DNA of 44,321 bases from JAJYSO01 sp964451785 (GCA_964451785.1 CAYVJG010000024.1:1-44321), one strand, 5' to 3'. Positions 33,793 to 42,929 are shown, counted from the stretch's first letter. The notes: generated by a model from the letters alone, not told the origin. Numbers and translations: made by a program.

Positions 33793-34373
33793 TAGCAATA
33801 ATTGATTATAAATCAGGCAATGTGCGCTCCGTGGCCAATGCCTTAAAACGCTTGGGTGCCGAAGCTGTTATTACAGATGATGTTGAAATCATCCGGTCAG
33901 CCGATAAAGTCATTTTTCCCGGGGTAGGAGAAGCCAGTTCCGCAATGCAGCAATTGCAAAACAAAGGCTTAGATTCATTGATTCCGACTTTGACGCAACC
34001 TGTTTTAGGCATATGCTTGGGAATGCAGTTGTTGTGCACACATTCTGAAGAGGGAAATACAGCGGGTTTAGGCGTTTTTCCGACAAAAGTAAAGCGCTTT
34101 CCGGCAGAGAAACGCGTGCCACATATGGGGTGGAACAATCTGATTGCTACCGCGGAATCTACCTTGTGCAATACTGTTAAAGCAGCCGATGACGTGTATT
34201 TTGTGCACAGTTTTTATGTAGAATGTAATGCTTTTACAGTGGCAAAAAGCGATTATATTTTGCCGTTTAGTGCGGCTTTACAACGCGCTAATTTTTATGC
34301 CGTTCAGTTTCACCCTGAAAAATCGGGAAGCGTAGGCGAACGTATTTTACAAAACTTTTTAAACCTTAACTAA
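33789..34373 (+). CDS. hisH: Imidazole glycerol phosphate synthase, glutaminase subunit HisH
   Basis: A 194-residue class I glutamine amidotransferase that supplies ammonia to HisF. The catalytic Cys76 lies in LGICLGMQLL and the His175/Glu177 pair in QFHPEKSG. IIDYKSGNVRSV and VIFPGVGEA are also typical. Its stop shares one base with the start of hisA (TAATG). Confidence 0.97.
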   Translation: MIAIIDYKSGNVRSVANALKRLGAEAVITDDVEIIRSADKVIFPGVGEASSAMQQLQNKGLDSLIPTLTQPVLGICLGMQLLCTHSEEGNTAGLGVFPTKVKRFPAEKRVPHMGWNNLIATAESTLCNTVKAADDVYFVHSFYVECNAFTVAKSDYILPFSAALQRANFYAVQFHPEKSGSVGERILQNFLNLN

Positions 34374-35086
34374 TGCGAATTATACCAGCCATAGACCTTA
34401 TTGACGGCAAATGTGTGCGCTTGACGCAGGGCGATTATTCAGCCAAAAAAATATACAGTAATTCTCCGCTAGAGGTGGCCAAGCAATTTGAAGCTGCCGG
34501 CATTCACTATTTACATTTAGTGGATTTAGACGGCGCCAAAGCCGGGCAGATTAAACAGTATAAAATTTTGGAGGCCATCGCCACAAAAACCAATTTACAA
34601 GTTGATTTTGGCGGTGGAATCCAGTCAGATGAAGCGGTAAAAATAGCTTTTGAAAGTGGAGCTCAGCAGATTACTGTAGGTAGCTTAGCCGTTCGTCAGC
34701 CTGAGATTTTTATAAAGTGGCTTCAAAAATATGGCCCTGAACGGATGATTCTCGGGGCGGATGTGTCGAATAACAAAATCGCTACCAACGCCTGGCAAGA
34801 GCAATCTGATCGTGATGTGTTTGAATTTTTAGAAGATTATATCGCTCAAAATGTCAAGTATGCGGTGTGTACAGATGTGGCGAAAGATGGGATGCTCGCC
34901 GGACCGGCACTAGAACTTTACCGTCAGATTTTAGAGCGATTTTCGCTGAATCTTATTGCTAGTGGCGGCATTTCATCTGTAGAAGATTTGAAAAAATTGA
35001 AAAGCATTGGTTGCGAAGGTGCAATTGTAGGAAAAGCCATTTACGATCAAAAAATCACCTTAAAAGAATTAGAAGCGCTATGTTAA
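34373..35086 (+). CDS. hisA: Phosphoribosylformimino-5-aminoimidazole carboxamide ribotide isomerase HisA
   Basis: A 237-residue TIM barrel for the Amadori rearrangement of ProFAR to PRFAR. The first catalytic Asp lies in PAIDLIDGKCVRL; VDFGGGIQSDE and ASGGISSVEDL are the two phosphate-binding loops; CTDVAKDGMLAGP contributes the second Asp. It resembles HisF, its paralogue, in the next position. The stop overlaps hisF by 7 bp. Confidence 0.97.
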   Translation: MRIIPAIDLIDGKCVRLTQGDYSAKKIYSNSPLEVAKQFEAAGIHYLHLVDLDGAKAGQIKQYKILEAIATKTNLQVDFGGGIQSDEAVKIAFESGAQQITVGSLAVRQPEIFIKWLQKYGPERMILGADVSNNKIATNAWQEQSDRDVFEFLEDYIAQNVKYAVCTDVAKDGMLAGPALELYRQILERFSLNLIASGGISSVEDLKKLKSIGCEGAIVGKAIYDQKITLKELEALC

Positions 35087-35832
35087 AAAATCGCATTATT
35101 CCGTGTTTAGATATCAAAGATGGCCGCACCGTAAAAGGCGTGAATTTTTTTGACTTAAAAGATGCCGGTGATCCTGTAGCATTAGCCAAACTTTACAGTG
35201 ATGCCGGCGCCGATGAATTGGTGTTTTTAGATATTTCCGCTTCCGTTGAAAAGCGCAAAACCCTAATCGATTTAGTTGAAAAGGTAGCTGCCGAAATCAG
35301 TATTCCCTTTACGGTGGGTGGCGGCATTTCTAGCGTTGCCGATGCTAAGGCGGTGCTCAACGCCGGTGCCGACAAGGTGAGTTTAAATTCGGCAGCGCTC
35401 AAACGCCCTCAAGTGATTACAGAAGTAGCCGAAGCTTGTGGACAACAATGTGTTGTGGTAGCTATTGATACCAAATGCGAAACCGGAGAGCACTGGGTTT
35501 ATCGTATGGGCGGGCGTCAAAAAACAACTTATAAAACGCTTGATTGGGCACGAGAAGCAGAGCGACTAGGAGCCGGTGAAATTTTGTTGACGGCAATGGG
35601 ACAAGACGGCACTAAATCAGGATTTGATTTAAAGATTACACAAGCTGTTTGTCAAGCGGTTCAATTGCCGGTAATTGCATCTGGTGGCGCCGGAAAAACG
35701 CAAGATTTTGTCGATTTATTTCAGCAAACTGAGGCTACAGCGGGCTTGGCGGCCAGTATTTTTCACTATAACCAATTGCCCATTTCAACTTTAAAAACCG
35801 AATTAAAAACTTATAATATTGCCATACGATGA
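35080..35832 (+). CDS. hisF: Imidazole glycerol phosphate synthase, cyclase subunit HisF
   Basis: A 250-residue TIM barrel that, with HisH, makes imidazole glycerol phosphate and AICAR. The start at 35080 gives the canonical N-terminus MLKNRIIPCLDIKDGRTVKG with catalytic Asp11; a longer frame from 35011 adds only residues that overlap hisA in another frame. FTVGGGISSVADAK and PVIASGGAGKTQDF are the phosphate loops, and VVVAIDTK carries the second Asp. It overlaps hisIE by 4 bp. Confidence 0.97.
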   Translation: MLKNRIIPCLDIKDGRTVKGVNFFDLKDAGDPVALAKLYSDAGADELVFLDISASVEKRKTLIDLVEKVAAEISIPFTVGGGISSVADAKAVLNAGADKVSLNSAALKRPQVITEVAEACGQQCVVVAIDTKCETGEHWVYRMGGRQKTTYKTLDWAREAERLGAGEILLTAMGQDGTKSGFDLKITQAVCQAVQLPVIASGGAGKTQDFVDLFQQTEATAGLAASIFHYNQLPISTLKTELKTYNIAIR

Positions 35833-36416
35833 CATTAGATTTTAATAAACAAGCCCTCATTCCAGCTATCATTCAAGATGTAGATAGCTTGCAAGTGTTG
35901 ATGTTGGGCTATATGAATGAAGCAGCATTTAAACGCACACAAGCCGAAAAACGCGTGACCTTTTACAGTCGCAAACGTCAGTGTTTATGGACCAAAGGAG
36001 AGACTTCCGGGAATTTTTTGGAAGTTGTAGAACTGTACAGCGATTGTGACAACGACACCATATTGATTAAAGCAAAGCCGGTCGGCCCTACTTGCCACCG
36101 CGGCACGACCGCTTGCTTTGACAGCGATTCAGCTAAAGGATTTTTATATCAATTAGAAACGGTTATTGACGAGAGAATTACGAGCGATGACCCCAAGTCT
36201 TATACCAATAAGCTGTTTAAACGCGGCGTAAATAAAGTAGCCCAAAAAGTAGGTGAGGAGGCTGTTGAAGTGGTTATAGAAGCCAAAGATGATAACGCCG
36301 ATCTATTTAAAAATGAAGCCGCCGATTTGTTGTATCACCTGTTGATTTTGTTGCGGTATAAGAACTTTAACTTGACAGATATTGAAGAAGTTTTAAAGGA
36401 ACGTCACAAGCGTTAA
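35829..36416 (+). CDS. hisI: Bifunctional phosphoribosyl-AMP cyclohydrolase / phosphoribosyl-ATP pyrophosphatase HisIE
   Basis: A 195-residue fusion catalysing steps two and three of the pathway. The N-terminal HisI part has MLGYMNEAAFKRTQ, FYSRKRQCLWTKGETSGN, and the metal-binding cysteines in DCDNDTIL and GPTCHRGTTACF. The C-terminal HisE part, from about 105, shows KVAQKVGEEAVEVVIEAKDD and NEAADLLYHLLILL. It is the last gene of the operon; no strong terminator is visible before the carboxylase gene 86 bp downstream. Confidence 0.97.
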   Translation: MTLDFNKQALIPAIIQDVDSLQVLMLGYMNEAAFKRTQAEKRVTFYSRKRQCLWTKGETSGNFLEVVELYSDCDNDTILIKAKPVGPTCHRGTTACFDSDSAKGFLYQLETVIDERITSDDPKSYTNKLFKRGVNKVAQKVGEEAVEVVIEAKDDNADLFKNEAADLLYHLLILLRYKNFNLTDIEEVLKERHKR

Positions 36417-36502
36417 GTCGATTTTAATTTTTGTAAATTTTTAAGGTTTTAGCGCTGAAAATAGGAGATAAAACTTATTTTTACAGAAAACTAAAAACTT
36501 AC

Positions 36503-38146
36503 ATGGATCTTAAATTTAATAAGAACGAAGACTACAATAAACTACAGGTTTCAGATCTGAATCATAAATTAAAACGCGTTTATCTCGGCGGTGGTGAAAA
36601 GCGTATTGAAAAACACCATGCCAAGGGAAAATTAACGGCCCGTGAGCGCATTGACTTTTTGTTAGACGATAAAGATACCGCTATTGAAATTGGTGCTTTT
36701 GCCGCTGAAGGCATGTATAAAGATGTCGGTGGTTGCCCCAGTGCCGGCGTGGTGGTCAAAATAGGAAAGGTGTCTGGCAAGCAATGTATTATTGTAGCCA
36801 ATGATGCCACCGTTAAAGCCGGCGCTTGGTTTCCGATGACGGCTAAAAAGAATTTGCGCGCTCAAGAAATCGCTATAGAAAACCGGTTGCCAATTATTTA
36901 TTTGGTCGATTCGGCAGGCGTTTTTTTACCGATGCAAGATGAAGTTTTTCCGGATAAAGAACACTTCGGGCGCATTTTTCGCAATAATGCCGTGATGAGT
37001 AGCATGGGAATTACCCAAATTGCAGCGGTGATGGGTAGTTGTGTGGCTGGCGGCGCCTACTTGCCTATTATGAGTGATGAAGCGCTAATTGTCGATAAAA
37101 CCGGTAGTATCTTTTTAGCGGGAAGTTATTTGGTGAAATCGGCTATTGGCGAAAGTATAGACAATGAAACTTTGGGTGGCGCAACGACACATTGCGAAAT
37201 TAGTGGCGTGACAGATTACAAAGCAAAAGACGATCAGGATTGCTTGACTAAGATTCGTTCTATTATGGATAAAATAGGCGATTTTGAAACGGCAGGATTT
37301 AATCGAAAAACGCCTAAACAACCTAAACTCGACGCTAAAGAAATTTATGGTATTTTACCGAAAAGTCGGATTGAGCAATACGATATGCGAGAAATTATCA
37401 AACGCCTGGTTGACGATTCAGAATTTGAAGAATACAAAGCCGGCTACGGACAAACCATGCTCACCGGTTATGCGCGAATCGATGGTTGGGCAGTTGGTAT
37501 TGTAGCGAATCAGCGCAAAATTGTTAAGACTACAGACTCTAAAACTAAACCCACTGAGATGCAAGTTGGCGGCGTGATTTATAACGATTCTGCCGATAAA
37601 GCCACTCGATTTATAGCCAATTGTAATCAAAAGAAAATTCCTTTGGTCTTTTTGCACGACGTTACCGGATTTATGGTCGGTAGTAAAAGCGAACACAGCG
37701 GCATTATTAAAGACGGGGCAAAATTGGTAAACGCGGTAGCCAACAGTGTAGTTCCTAAATTTTCAGTGATTGTTGGTAATTCATACGGCGCCGGCAATTA
37801 TGCCATGTGTGGAAAGGCGTATGACCCACGATTGATTGTCGGTTGGCCAAGTGCTAACCTCGCGGTAATGAGTGGAAAATCGGCAGCAACTACCTTATTG
37901 CAAATCGAGAAAGCTTCGTTAAAGAAAAGAGGAGAAGAGATAGATGCCGATAAAGAAAAGGAACTTTTCGATAAAATTAAAGCGCGTTATGACGAGCAAA
38001 TCAGTCCGTATTACTCTGCTGCACGCCTGTGGACAGATGCCGTTATAGATCCGTTAGATACCCGAAAATGGATTTCTACCGGAATTGAAGTCGCCAATCA
38101 TGCACCTATTGAAAAAGCATTTAACCTAGGTATTATTCAGGTGTGA
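36503..38146 (+). CDS. Acyl-CoA carboxylase beta (carboxyltransferase) subunit, MccB-like
   Basis: A 547-residue biotin-dependent carboxyltransferase with two crotonase-like halves. Landmarks are KLTARERIDFLLD, IIYLVDSAGVFLPMQ, DKEHFGRIFRNNAVMSSMGI, VMGSCVAGGAYLPIMSDEAL, then LVFLHDVTGFMVG and GNSYGAGNYAMCGKAYDPRL in the second half. The HFGRIF and GSCVAGGAYLP patterns are closer to methylcrotonoyl-CoA carboxylase than to propionyl-CoA carboxylase beta chains, but the exact acyl-CoA cannot be decided. No biotin carboxylase or carrier subunit lies in the window. Confidence 0.93.
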   Translation: MDLKFNKNEDYNKLQVSDLNHKLKRVYLGGGEKRIEKHHAKGKLTARERIDFLLDDKDTAIEIGAFAAEGMYKDVGGCPSAGVVVKIGKVSGKQCIIVANDATVKAGAWFPMTAKKNLRAQEIAIENRLPIIYLVDSAGVFLPMQDEVFPDKEHFGRIFRNNAVMSSMGITQIAAVMGSCVAGGAYLPIMSDEALIVDKTGSIFLAGSYLVKSAIGESIDNETLGGATTHCEISGVTDYKAKDDQDCLTKIRSIMDKIGDFETAGFNRKTPKQPKLDAKEIYGILPKSRIEQYDMREIIKRLVDDSEFEEYKAGYGQTMLTGYARIDGWAVGIVANQRKIVKTTDSKTKPTEMQVGGVIYNDSADKATRFIANCNQKKIPLVFLHDVTGFMVGSKSEHSGIIKDGAKLVNAVANSVVPKFSVIVGNSYGAGNYAMCGKAYDPRLIVGWPSANLAVMSGKSAATTLLQIEKASLKKRGEEIDADKEKELFDKIKARYDEQISPYYSAARLWTDAVIDPLDTRKWISTGIEVANHAPIEKAFNLGIIQV

Positions 38147-38170
38147 AAAAGTAAGAAATGGTAATATTGA

Positions 38171-38204
38171 AACACGCTAACACTTGTTTTGTTGGCGTGT
38201 TTTT
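38171..38204 (+). terminator. Rho-independent terminator after the carboxylase gene
   Basis: AACACGCTAACA and TGTTGGCGTGTT form a 12-bp stem with one G-U pair and a short loop, ending in TTTTT. It starts 25 bases after the carboxylase stop. Confidence 0.75.
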
Positions 38205-38286
38205 GGTTAGAGTTGATTCTTAGGGTGAAGAAAATACTTATTGAAAGTTTCATAATAACATAAATTTTGGAACTATTCTACTGCAA

Positions 38287-38384
38287 TCTTTACTGTTGAA
38301 CTACTTCGTAGTTCTGTAAGGTATGGTTAGCTCAGTGCCCCGAGTTGCACTCGGGGTTATTCATATTCAACCATTACATGGTTG
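38287..38384. repeat. Cluster of three short hairpins
   Basis: Three palindromes follow one another: GAACTAC-TTC-GTAGTTC (38298-38314), CCCCGAG-TTGCA-CTCGGGG (38338-38356) and CAACCAT-TAC-ATGGTTG (38368-38384). The 34 bases at 38287-38320 recur exactly at 44288-44321, at the window edge. This looks like a composite of dispersed palindromic intergenic repeats. Confidence 0.55.
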
Positions 38385-38426
38385 GTTGTAAGATACTGGA
38401 TACTGTCCCTGGAAAGTGTGTAAAAC

Positions 38427-38455
38427 CCACAACTTTTAAATTGTGGGTTTTTGGT
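38427..38455. terminator. Hairpin with T tract
   Basis: AACCCACAA and TTGTGGGTT form a nine-base stem around TTTTAAA-type sequence, followed by TTT. It is terminator-like on the plus strand and lies among intergenic repeats. It may serve the region downstream of the carboxylase gene. Confidence 0.4.
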
Positions 38456-38490
38456 AGGGCTTAGACTACAAGGGATTTGAATCTGCCAAA

Positions 38491-38638
38491 TTATACCAAT
38501 TAGAATTATTTTTTAGTCCGATTTAGAATATTTTTTATAGGTATAATACCGTGGTTCATAAATTACTAGTACAATGAGACAAAGTCAAAATTGGACTATT
38601 TAATAAATAAAATTGGTATAATTTATACATACGGTATT
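38491..38638 (+). repeat. MITE-like intergenic element, copy A
   Basis: It starts TTATACCAATTAGAATTATT, has the central GGTATAATACCG, the segments ACAATGAGAC and AATTGGACTAT, and ends CATACGGTATTA. The copy at 42930-43062 is the same element in the opposite orientation. The right end overlaps the stop codon of the GH89 gene, which runs in the opposite direction. Confidence 0.65.
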
Positions 38639-40790
38639 AATCGTTTAGCAATTCCAAACTTTCAGCAAAAACCTGTTGTGGGTTTAGCATTGGAAGAGGG
38701 GTAGGCGTTATGTTGTGGTCAACCCAATTTTTTTCAAATCTAAAAAAATCTACAGGCTTATCCGGTTGGCCTTGTAATACGTGAAGTTGTTGTGCAAAAA
38801 ATGTTTGCCAACGCGGCAAGTAATATGAACGCAACAGGCCGCTCCATTCTTTAGCGGCATATTCGTGTAGGCTCGTCTGCGGATTGTTTGCCGGGCCCCA
38901 AATGGTGACTTGCAAGCGTGCATTGCGCTCATAAATTGCTTTTTCTTGTGGTGTTTTTCCTAAATCACGCGCTGCATCGAGCCATGTTTTGAGTTGAAAA
39001 TGCGGATTTAAACTCAACAGTTTATCTTCTTGCTTAAGGAGTTGCAAAAATAAAGCGGTGAGTTGTTGATACGATTTGCTGTCTTGGTTGTTAAAAGCCG
39101 TTTCGATTTTGTGATAAACTTTAAGTGCTTTATTGGCTATGGCTTGACGTGTAAAATCTATAGCATCGATTTGATAAGTTGGGCTAGCCATCATTTCAGG
39201 AGCGGCTTTTAAAAACAATTCTAGGCCGTCGAGGAATTTTTTGGTGTTGTAATGGCGTTGCACCCCTCCCCAAGAAGAGACCACTTTTAATCCCCAACCC
39301 GGGCGAGCGCAAAGAATATTTTCAGGCGGTAAACCGTAATCTTTTTCAGGACTGCTGTAAATGGTATGTCTAAAAATTTTCCAGGCTTTGTCAATAGCAG
39401 GGTTTGATTTGCCATAGCGGTAACGCGCGTAAGATTTAAGCCATTGACCAACATTTAGCTTGTGATTTTTCCAGGCTAAATCGAGCATTAAATCATAAGT
39501 TACCGGATTGTTGTGAATGCCTTCGGGCATGATGCCAATACCTTTAAAAAATTTATTGTACGGACTGTGTTGAATGCGATTAACTTCATCTGCAAAAAAA
39601 TCGAGTTTGCCATAACTGTTGGCTTGGTCACCGTAGTTGTTGACGGTACACCAAATAAAAGGGGTGCCTTCAAAAGCTTTTCGGCGTTTCCAATCGGCAG
39701 ATTTTTCGCCGGCGAGTTGGACGACTAACACGTGTTTTTTATCTAATTGTTGAAGTAATTTTGCACGAGGATTAATTTGCCAGCCTTGTAAAATCCAGGT
39801 GCTTTTAGAAAAGCCTTTTTGCATGTAATCCTGAATTAACTTTCCGGCTTCGGCTAAGTCCACTCCTTTGGTTAATCCGCCTTCATGGAAAGGATCTCCG
39901 CCAAAAAAGTGAATGTCTTTTCCGTAAAGTTGGCGCATATTTTTATAATACACTTTAGCCATTTTTTTAAATAGAGGATCGCTGGGCATCAAAAAGCTGG
40001 GTCTGATAAAACCACCAGCCCAGTGGCCTTGATCCACAATATCGGCATCGGGAAAATGCTGTACCATCTGATGTGGAACCATGCCGTAAAACCCTTGCAA
40101 AACGGGTTCAATGCCGAGTTGTTTCATGCGTTTGAGGATATTTTGTTGCAAAGCTGTACGGCGATCAATCATATTTTGGGTGATGGGACCACCCCAACCT
40201 TCAAGATTACCCATAAGCCACCAAGCGTTGAATCCGGGGCCTGGAATAAAATCGAAAATTTCCTGCTTTGAAAAGCCGAATTCCTTTAAGGTTTCTTGCC
40301 ATACCGCCTCGGTGCCTATAGGGGTGAGCATCAAATTTACCCCGTGAAGTGCCATCCAATCGAGCTCCCATTGCCAATCTTCCCAATCGTAAAACGCCAT
40401 GGTGTAGTTGAGTGTGGTATAATTGAGCGCATAGCGATAGTGAACTGCAGAAGAAATAGTAACAGGTTCTTGCAAACTAGGTAAAGGTGAAACCGGTGTT
40501 AAGTTGCTGCCCATGTGTGACATGGAGCGGTGGCAAAACTGCTCGAGGTAATAATTGAGCCCTTTGGCGGCAGCGTTTACAGAAGAAGCGGCGATAATCA
40601 CTTTGCCATTGGTGGTTGCTAATTTAAATTGATCAGTTGTTTGGTGGTTAGTTTTTAGGCGTTCAAATTGAAGATATGGAGCTAACCAGGGCACGCGGCG
40701 CTGCGCTAAATCTTTAATAGGCTCAAAATTAATAGCCCAGCTGGAGAGAGAAAAAAGAAAAATAAACCCTAAGAGTAAGAAACGTTGCAT
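38637..40790 (-). CDS. Alpha-N-acetylglucosaminidase (NAGLU, GH89)
   Basis: A 717-residue secreted glycosidase with signal peptide MQRFLLLGFIFLFSLSSWA. After an N-terminal alpha/beta domain (about 20-115) the GH89 barrel shows YRYALNYTTLNYTMAFYDWE, WELDWMALHGVNLMLTPIG, FIPGPGFNAWWLMGNLEGWGGP, and PVLQGFYGMVPHQM, all hallmarks of NAGLU-type enzymes. The all-helical C-terminal domain follows. It would remove terminal alpha-GlcNAc from glycans such as heparan sulfate or mucin in the periplasm. No other glycan-utilisation gene is nearby. The stop codon falls at the border of a MITE-like element. Confidence 0.95.
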   Translation of the reverse strand: MQRFLLLGFIFLFSLSSWAINFEPIKDLAQRRVPWLAPYLQFERLKTNHQTTDQFKLATTNGKVIIAASSVNAAAKGLNYYLEQFCHRSMSHMGSNLTPVSPLPSLQEPVTISSAVHYRYALNYTTLNYTMAFYDWEDWQWELDWMALHGVNLMLTPIGTEAVWQETLKEFGFSKQEIFDFIPGPGFNAWWLMGNLEGWGGPITQNMIDRRTALQQNILKRMKQLGIEPVLQGFYGMVPHQMVQHFPDADIVDQGHWAGGFIRPSFLMPSDPLFKKMAKVYYKNMRQLYGKDIHFFGGDPFHEGGLTKGVDLAEAGKLIQDYMQKGFSKSTWILQGWQINPRAKLLQQLDKKHVLVVQLAGEKSADWKRRKAFEGTPFIWCTVNNYGDQANSYGKLDFFADEVNRIQHSPYNKFFKGIGIMPEGIHNNPVTYDLMLDLAWKNHKLNVGQWLKSYARYRYGKSNPAIDKAWKIFRHTIYSSPEKDYGLPPENILCARPGWGLKVVSSWGGVQRHYNTKKFLDGLELFLKAAPEMMASPTYQIDAIDFTRQAIANKALKVYHKIETAFNNQDSKSYQQLTALFLQLLKQEDKLLSLNPHFQLKTWLDAARDLGKTPQEKAIYERNARLQVTIWGPANNPQTSLHEYAAKEWSGLLRSYYLPRWQTFFAQQLHVLQGQPDKPVDFFRFEKNWVDHNITPTPLPMLNPQQVFAESLELLND

Positions 40791-41001
40791 AGTCGTAAAT
40801 CAGAATAATGAAGTTTTTGAATCGCCTTGTTGTTAAAAAATAATTTTAAGAAGGGTAAAATACTATTATTTTTTGATTTTATGCGCAGAATGTATGAGAA
40901 TTGTGAGTTGAAGGGTATGAGGGAGTTGTGTGTGGGGTGTTATTAGAGTTCTTCTATGGTATTCAACCCTTACAAGGTTGTATGCTGTGGTAGACTATTA
41001 G

Positions 41002-41209
41002 AGTTCCGTGGGTTTCACCCACGGTTGAGGTATTAAAGCCCTTTGGGCTTTCCGTGGACTTCAGCTTGGGAGTTCCGTGGGTTTCACCCACGGTTGAGGT
41101 ATTAAAGCCCTTTGGACTTTCCGTGGACTTCAGCTTGGGAGTTTCGTGGGTTTTACCCACGGTTGAGGTATTAAAGCCCTTTGGGCTTTCCGTGGACTTC
41201 AGCTTGGGA
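41002..41209. repeat. 69-bp-period hairpin array, left part
   Basis: Units start at 41002, 41071 and 41140, an exact 69-bp period, and run into the assembly gap. Each unit holds two hairpins: CCGTGGGT-TTC-ACCCACGG and AAAGCCC-TTT-GGGCTTT, with small variations. As 69 is a multiple of three, long open frames arise in the array by chance; none resembles a protein family. A further related palindrome (CAACC...GGTTG) precedes it at about 40965-40981; the sequence 40791-40960 shows nothing else. Confidence 0.8.
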
Positions 41210-41309
41210 NNNNNNNNNNNNNNNNNNNNNNNNNNNNNNNNNNNNNNNNNNNNNNNNNNNNNNNNNNNNNNNNNNNNNNNNNNNNNNNNNNNNNNNNNNN
41301 NNNNNNNNN
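41210..41309. other. Assembly gap of 100 N
   Basis: Exactly 100 undetermined bases inside the hairpin array. The round size suggests a placeholder, so the true number of repeat units here is unknown. Confidence 0.95.
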
Positions 41310-41592
41310 CACGGTTGAGGTATTAAAGCCCTTTGGGCTTTCCGTGGACTTCAGCTTGGGAGTTTAGTGGGTTTTACCCACGGTTGAGGTATTAAAGCCC
41401 TTTGGGCTTTCGGCGGACTTCAACTGGGGAGTTTCGTGGGTTTCACCTACAGTTGAGGTATTAAAGCCCTTTGGGCTTTCGGTGGGCTTCATCTGGGGAG
41501 TGCTGTGGGTTAATGTATTAAAGCCCTTTGGACTTTCGGTGGGCTTCATCTGGGGAGTGCTGTGGGTTAATGTATTAAAGCCCTTTGGACTT
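41310..41592. repeat. 69-bp-period hairpin array, right part
   Basis: After a partial unit, units start at 41361, 41430 and 41499 (69 bp apart) and at 41556 (57 bp, a 12-bp shorter variant). They decay progressively: the first hairpin is lost in the last two units (AGTGCTGTGGGTTAATG), while the AAAGCCC-TTT-GGACTTT hairpin stays. The last hairpin ends at the cobC stop codon. Confidence 0.75.
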
Positions 41593-42147
41593 TTAAAACT
41601 CAATCCAATCTAATTCAGGTTTAGGGTCTATGTTGAGGTGATAAATTTTGCCGTAGCGGACTTGGATTTTGAAGAGTGAATTGAGCGGAGTTTGTAAGAT
41701 GTAGCCTAAAATGCAACGAATCACTCCGGCATGGGTAACAATGAGTGTACGTTGGTATGGTGCTGTGCGCAATTGATCTATAAATTGCGTAACCCGATGA
41801 AACATGCTTAGTAAAGATTCGCCATTTGGGGGCGCCACACTGACGTAGTTATTCATCCAGTTTGCTGATTCTTCGTAGGGAATAGCGGTCCATAATTTAT
41901 TTTCCCAATCGCCAAAGTTGAGTTCGCGTAAGGCTTCGTCTTGTTGAATTTTTGGATTTATAAATCGGGCCAATTGCACACAACGTTTACTCGGGCTGCT
42001 GTAAATTTGGTCAAAAGATGACGGTAATAAGCTTTTTATCGCCTTAAAATCTTCTAGATAATTTTCTTTTAGCGGTACATCTGTGTGTCCGTAACACAAT
42101 TCCGGATGGCAATCGACCGGTGTGTGGCGACTTAAATAAATTTCCAT
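41593..42147 (-). CDS. cobC: Histidine phosphatase, probable alpha-ribazole phosphatase CobC
   Basis: A 184-residue phosphoglycerate mutase-like phosphatase. The catalytic His8 lies in YLSRHTPVD, followed by CYGHTDVPL, SSPSKRCVQLA (substrate Arg), LRELNFGDWE and the second His in VTHAGVIRCILG. GxCYGxTDVPL and the position beside cobS support alpha-ribazole-5'-phosphate phosphatase in cobalamin synthesis rather than a general phosphatase. It overlaps the cobS stop by 16 bp. Confidence 0.9.
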   Translation of the reverse strand: MEIYLSRHTPVDCHPELCYGHTDVPLKENYLEDFKAIKSLLPSSFDQIYSSPSKRCVQLARFINPKIQQDEALRELNFGDWENKLWTAIPYEESANWMNNYVSVAPPNGESLLSMFHRVTQFIDQLRTAPYQRTLIVTHAGVIRCILGYILQTPLNSLFKIQVRYGKIYHLNIDPKPELDWIEF

Positions 42148-42917
42148 AACCCCATAATTGACAGAAGGATAAAAAGTTCAGCAAATTGTTCAATAGCCCC
42201 CAAACAATCGCCTGTAAACCCATCTATCCACTTGTTAAAATAATATTTTGAATAGAGCAAAAGTAAGCTTAACACAGGGATTATCCATAAAAAATACCAA
42301 GAGAATTGGAGTAAGAAGGCCAAAGGAACTAAGCCAAAAAATAAAGCGCCAACAACTTCTTTCCAGGTAAAGTGTGTGGCCAAAGGTTTACTTTTACTCG
42401 TAGCATCTTCACGTGAATAAGGCAGAATAAAACTCAGCGTAATTGCTGTGGTGCGCGCAAGGGCGTGATAGGTGATAAAAATAATAGCAATCAGCGTCCA
42501 ATTGTCGGTGTAATGCTCAACAATGCTGAGCAGGGCGTAAAACTTGAGTAAAAACATAAAGATTAAAGCCACAGTGCCATAAGTGCCTAGGCGGCTATCT
42601 TTCATAATTTCGAGTATACGTGGTTTTGTCCAACCGCCACCAAACCCATCAAAGACATCGCCAAAGCCATCTTCGTGAAAAGAGCCGGTGATGAGGATAC
42701 CGGTTACTATAGACAGGATAATGGCTATTTCGGGTGGCCAAAATTGCTGAGCAGCCCAAAATACAAAAACTGAAGCTATGCCCACAAGATAACCTACTAG
42801 TGGAAAATAGCGGGTACACTTGTTGAGGAGGGACTTGTCAAATCCTTGCATGGGTTTGATGGGGATTCGCGTAAAGAACAGTAGTGTGGTGCAGAAAATT
42901 TGAAATTCCTTTTTCAT
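42132..42917 (-). CDS. cobS: Adenosylcobinamide-GDP ribazoletransferase CobS
   Basis: A 261-residue inner-membrane enzyme with about seven hydrophobic helices that joins adenosylcobinamide-GDP to alpha-ribazole (or its phosphate). The signature FFTRIPI lies near the start; YFPLVGYLVG and the metal-binding SFHEDGFGDVFDGFGGG (residues about 80-95) with MKDSRLGTYG are diagnostic. It forms an overlapping pair with cobC. The cobU-type kinase gene is not in the window. Confidence 0.96.
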   Translation of the reverse strand: MKKEFQIFCTTLLFFTRIPIKPMQGFDKSLLNKCTRYFPLVGYLVGIASVFVFWAAQQFWPPEIAIILSIVTGILITGSFHEDGFGDVFDGFGGGWTKPRILEIMKDSRLGTYGTVALIFMFLLKFYALLSIVEHYTDNWTLIAIIFITYHALARTTAITLSFILPYSREDATSKSKPLATHFTWKEVVGALFFGLVPLAFLLQFSWYFLWIIPVLSLLLLYSKYYFNKWIDGFTGDCLGAIEQFAELFILLSIMGLWKFI

Positions 42918-42929
42918 TATTCAGTTTTG

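Noticed and set aside
35011..35832. Longer HisF starting at 35011
   Set aside because: The extra 23 residues overlap hisA in another frame and are unlike HisF; the ATG at 35080 gives the canonical N-terminus.
38322..38385. tRNA-like start GGTTAGCTCAGT
   Set aside because: The D-arm-like string is a coincidence: no acceptor stem, anticodon arm or TTC loop can be folded, and the region is made of short palindromes.
41002..41592. CRISPR array
   Set aside because: The whole 69-bp unit repeats in tandem, with no unique spacers and no cas genes nearby.
40963..41603. Open frames with a 23-residue repeat (SPKGFNTSTVGETHGTPKL) across the hairpin array, on both strands
   Set aside because: They exist because the period, 69 bp, is a multiple of three. 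They have no start signals or family resemblance, and the hairpins, not the codons, are conserved.
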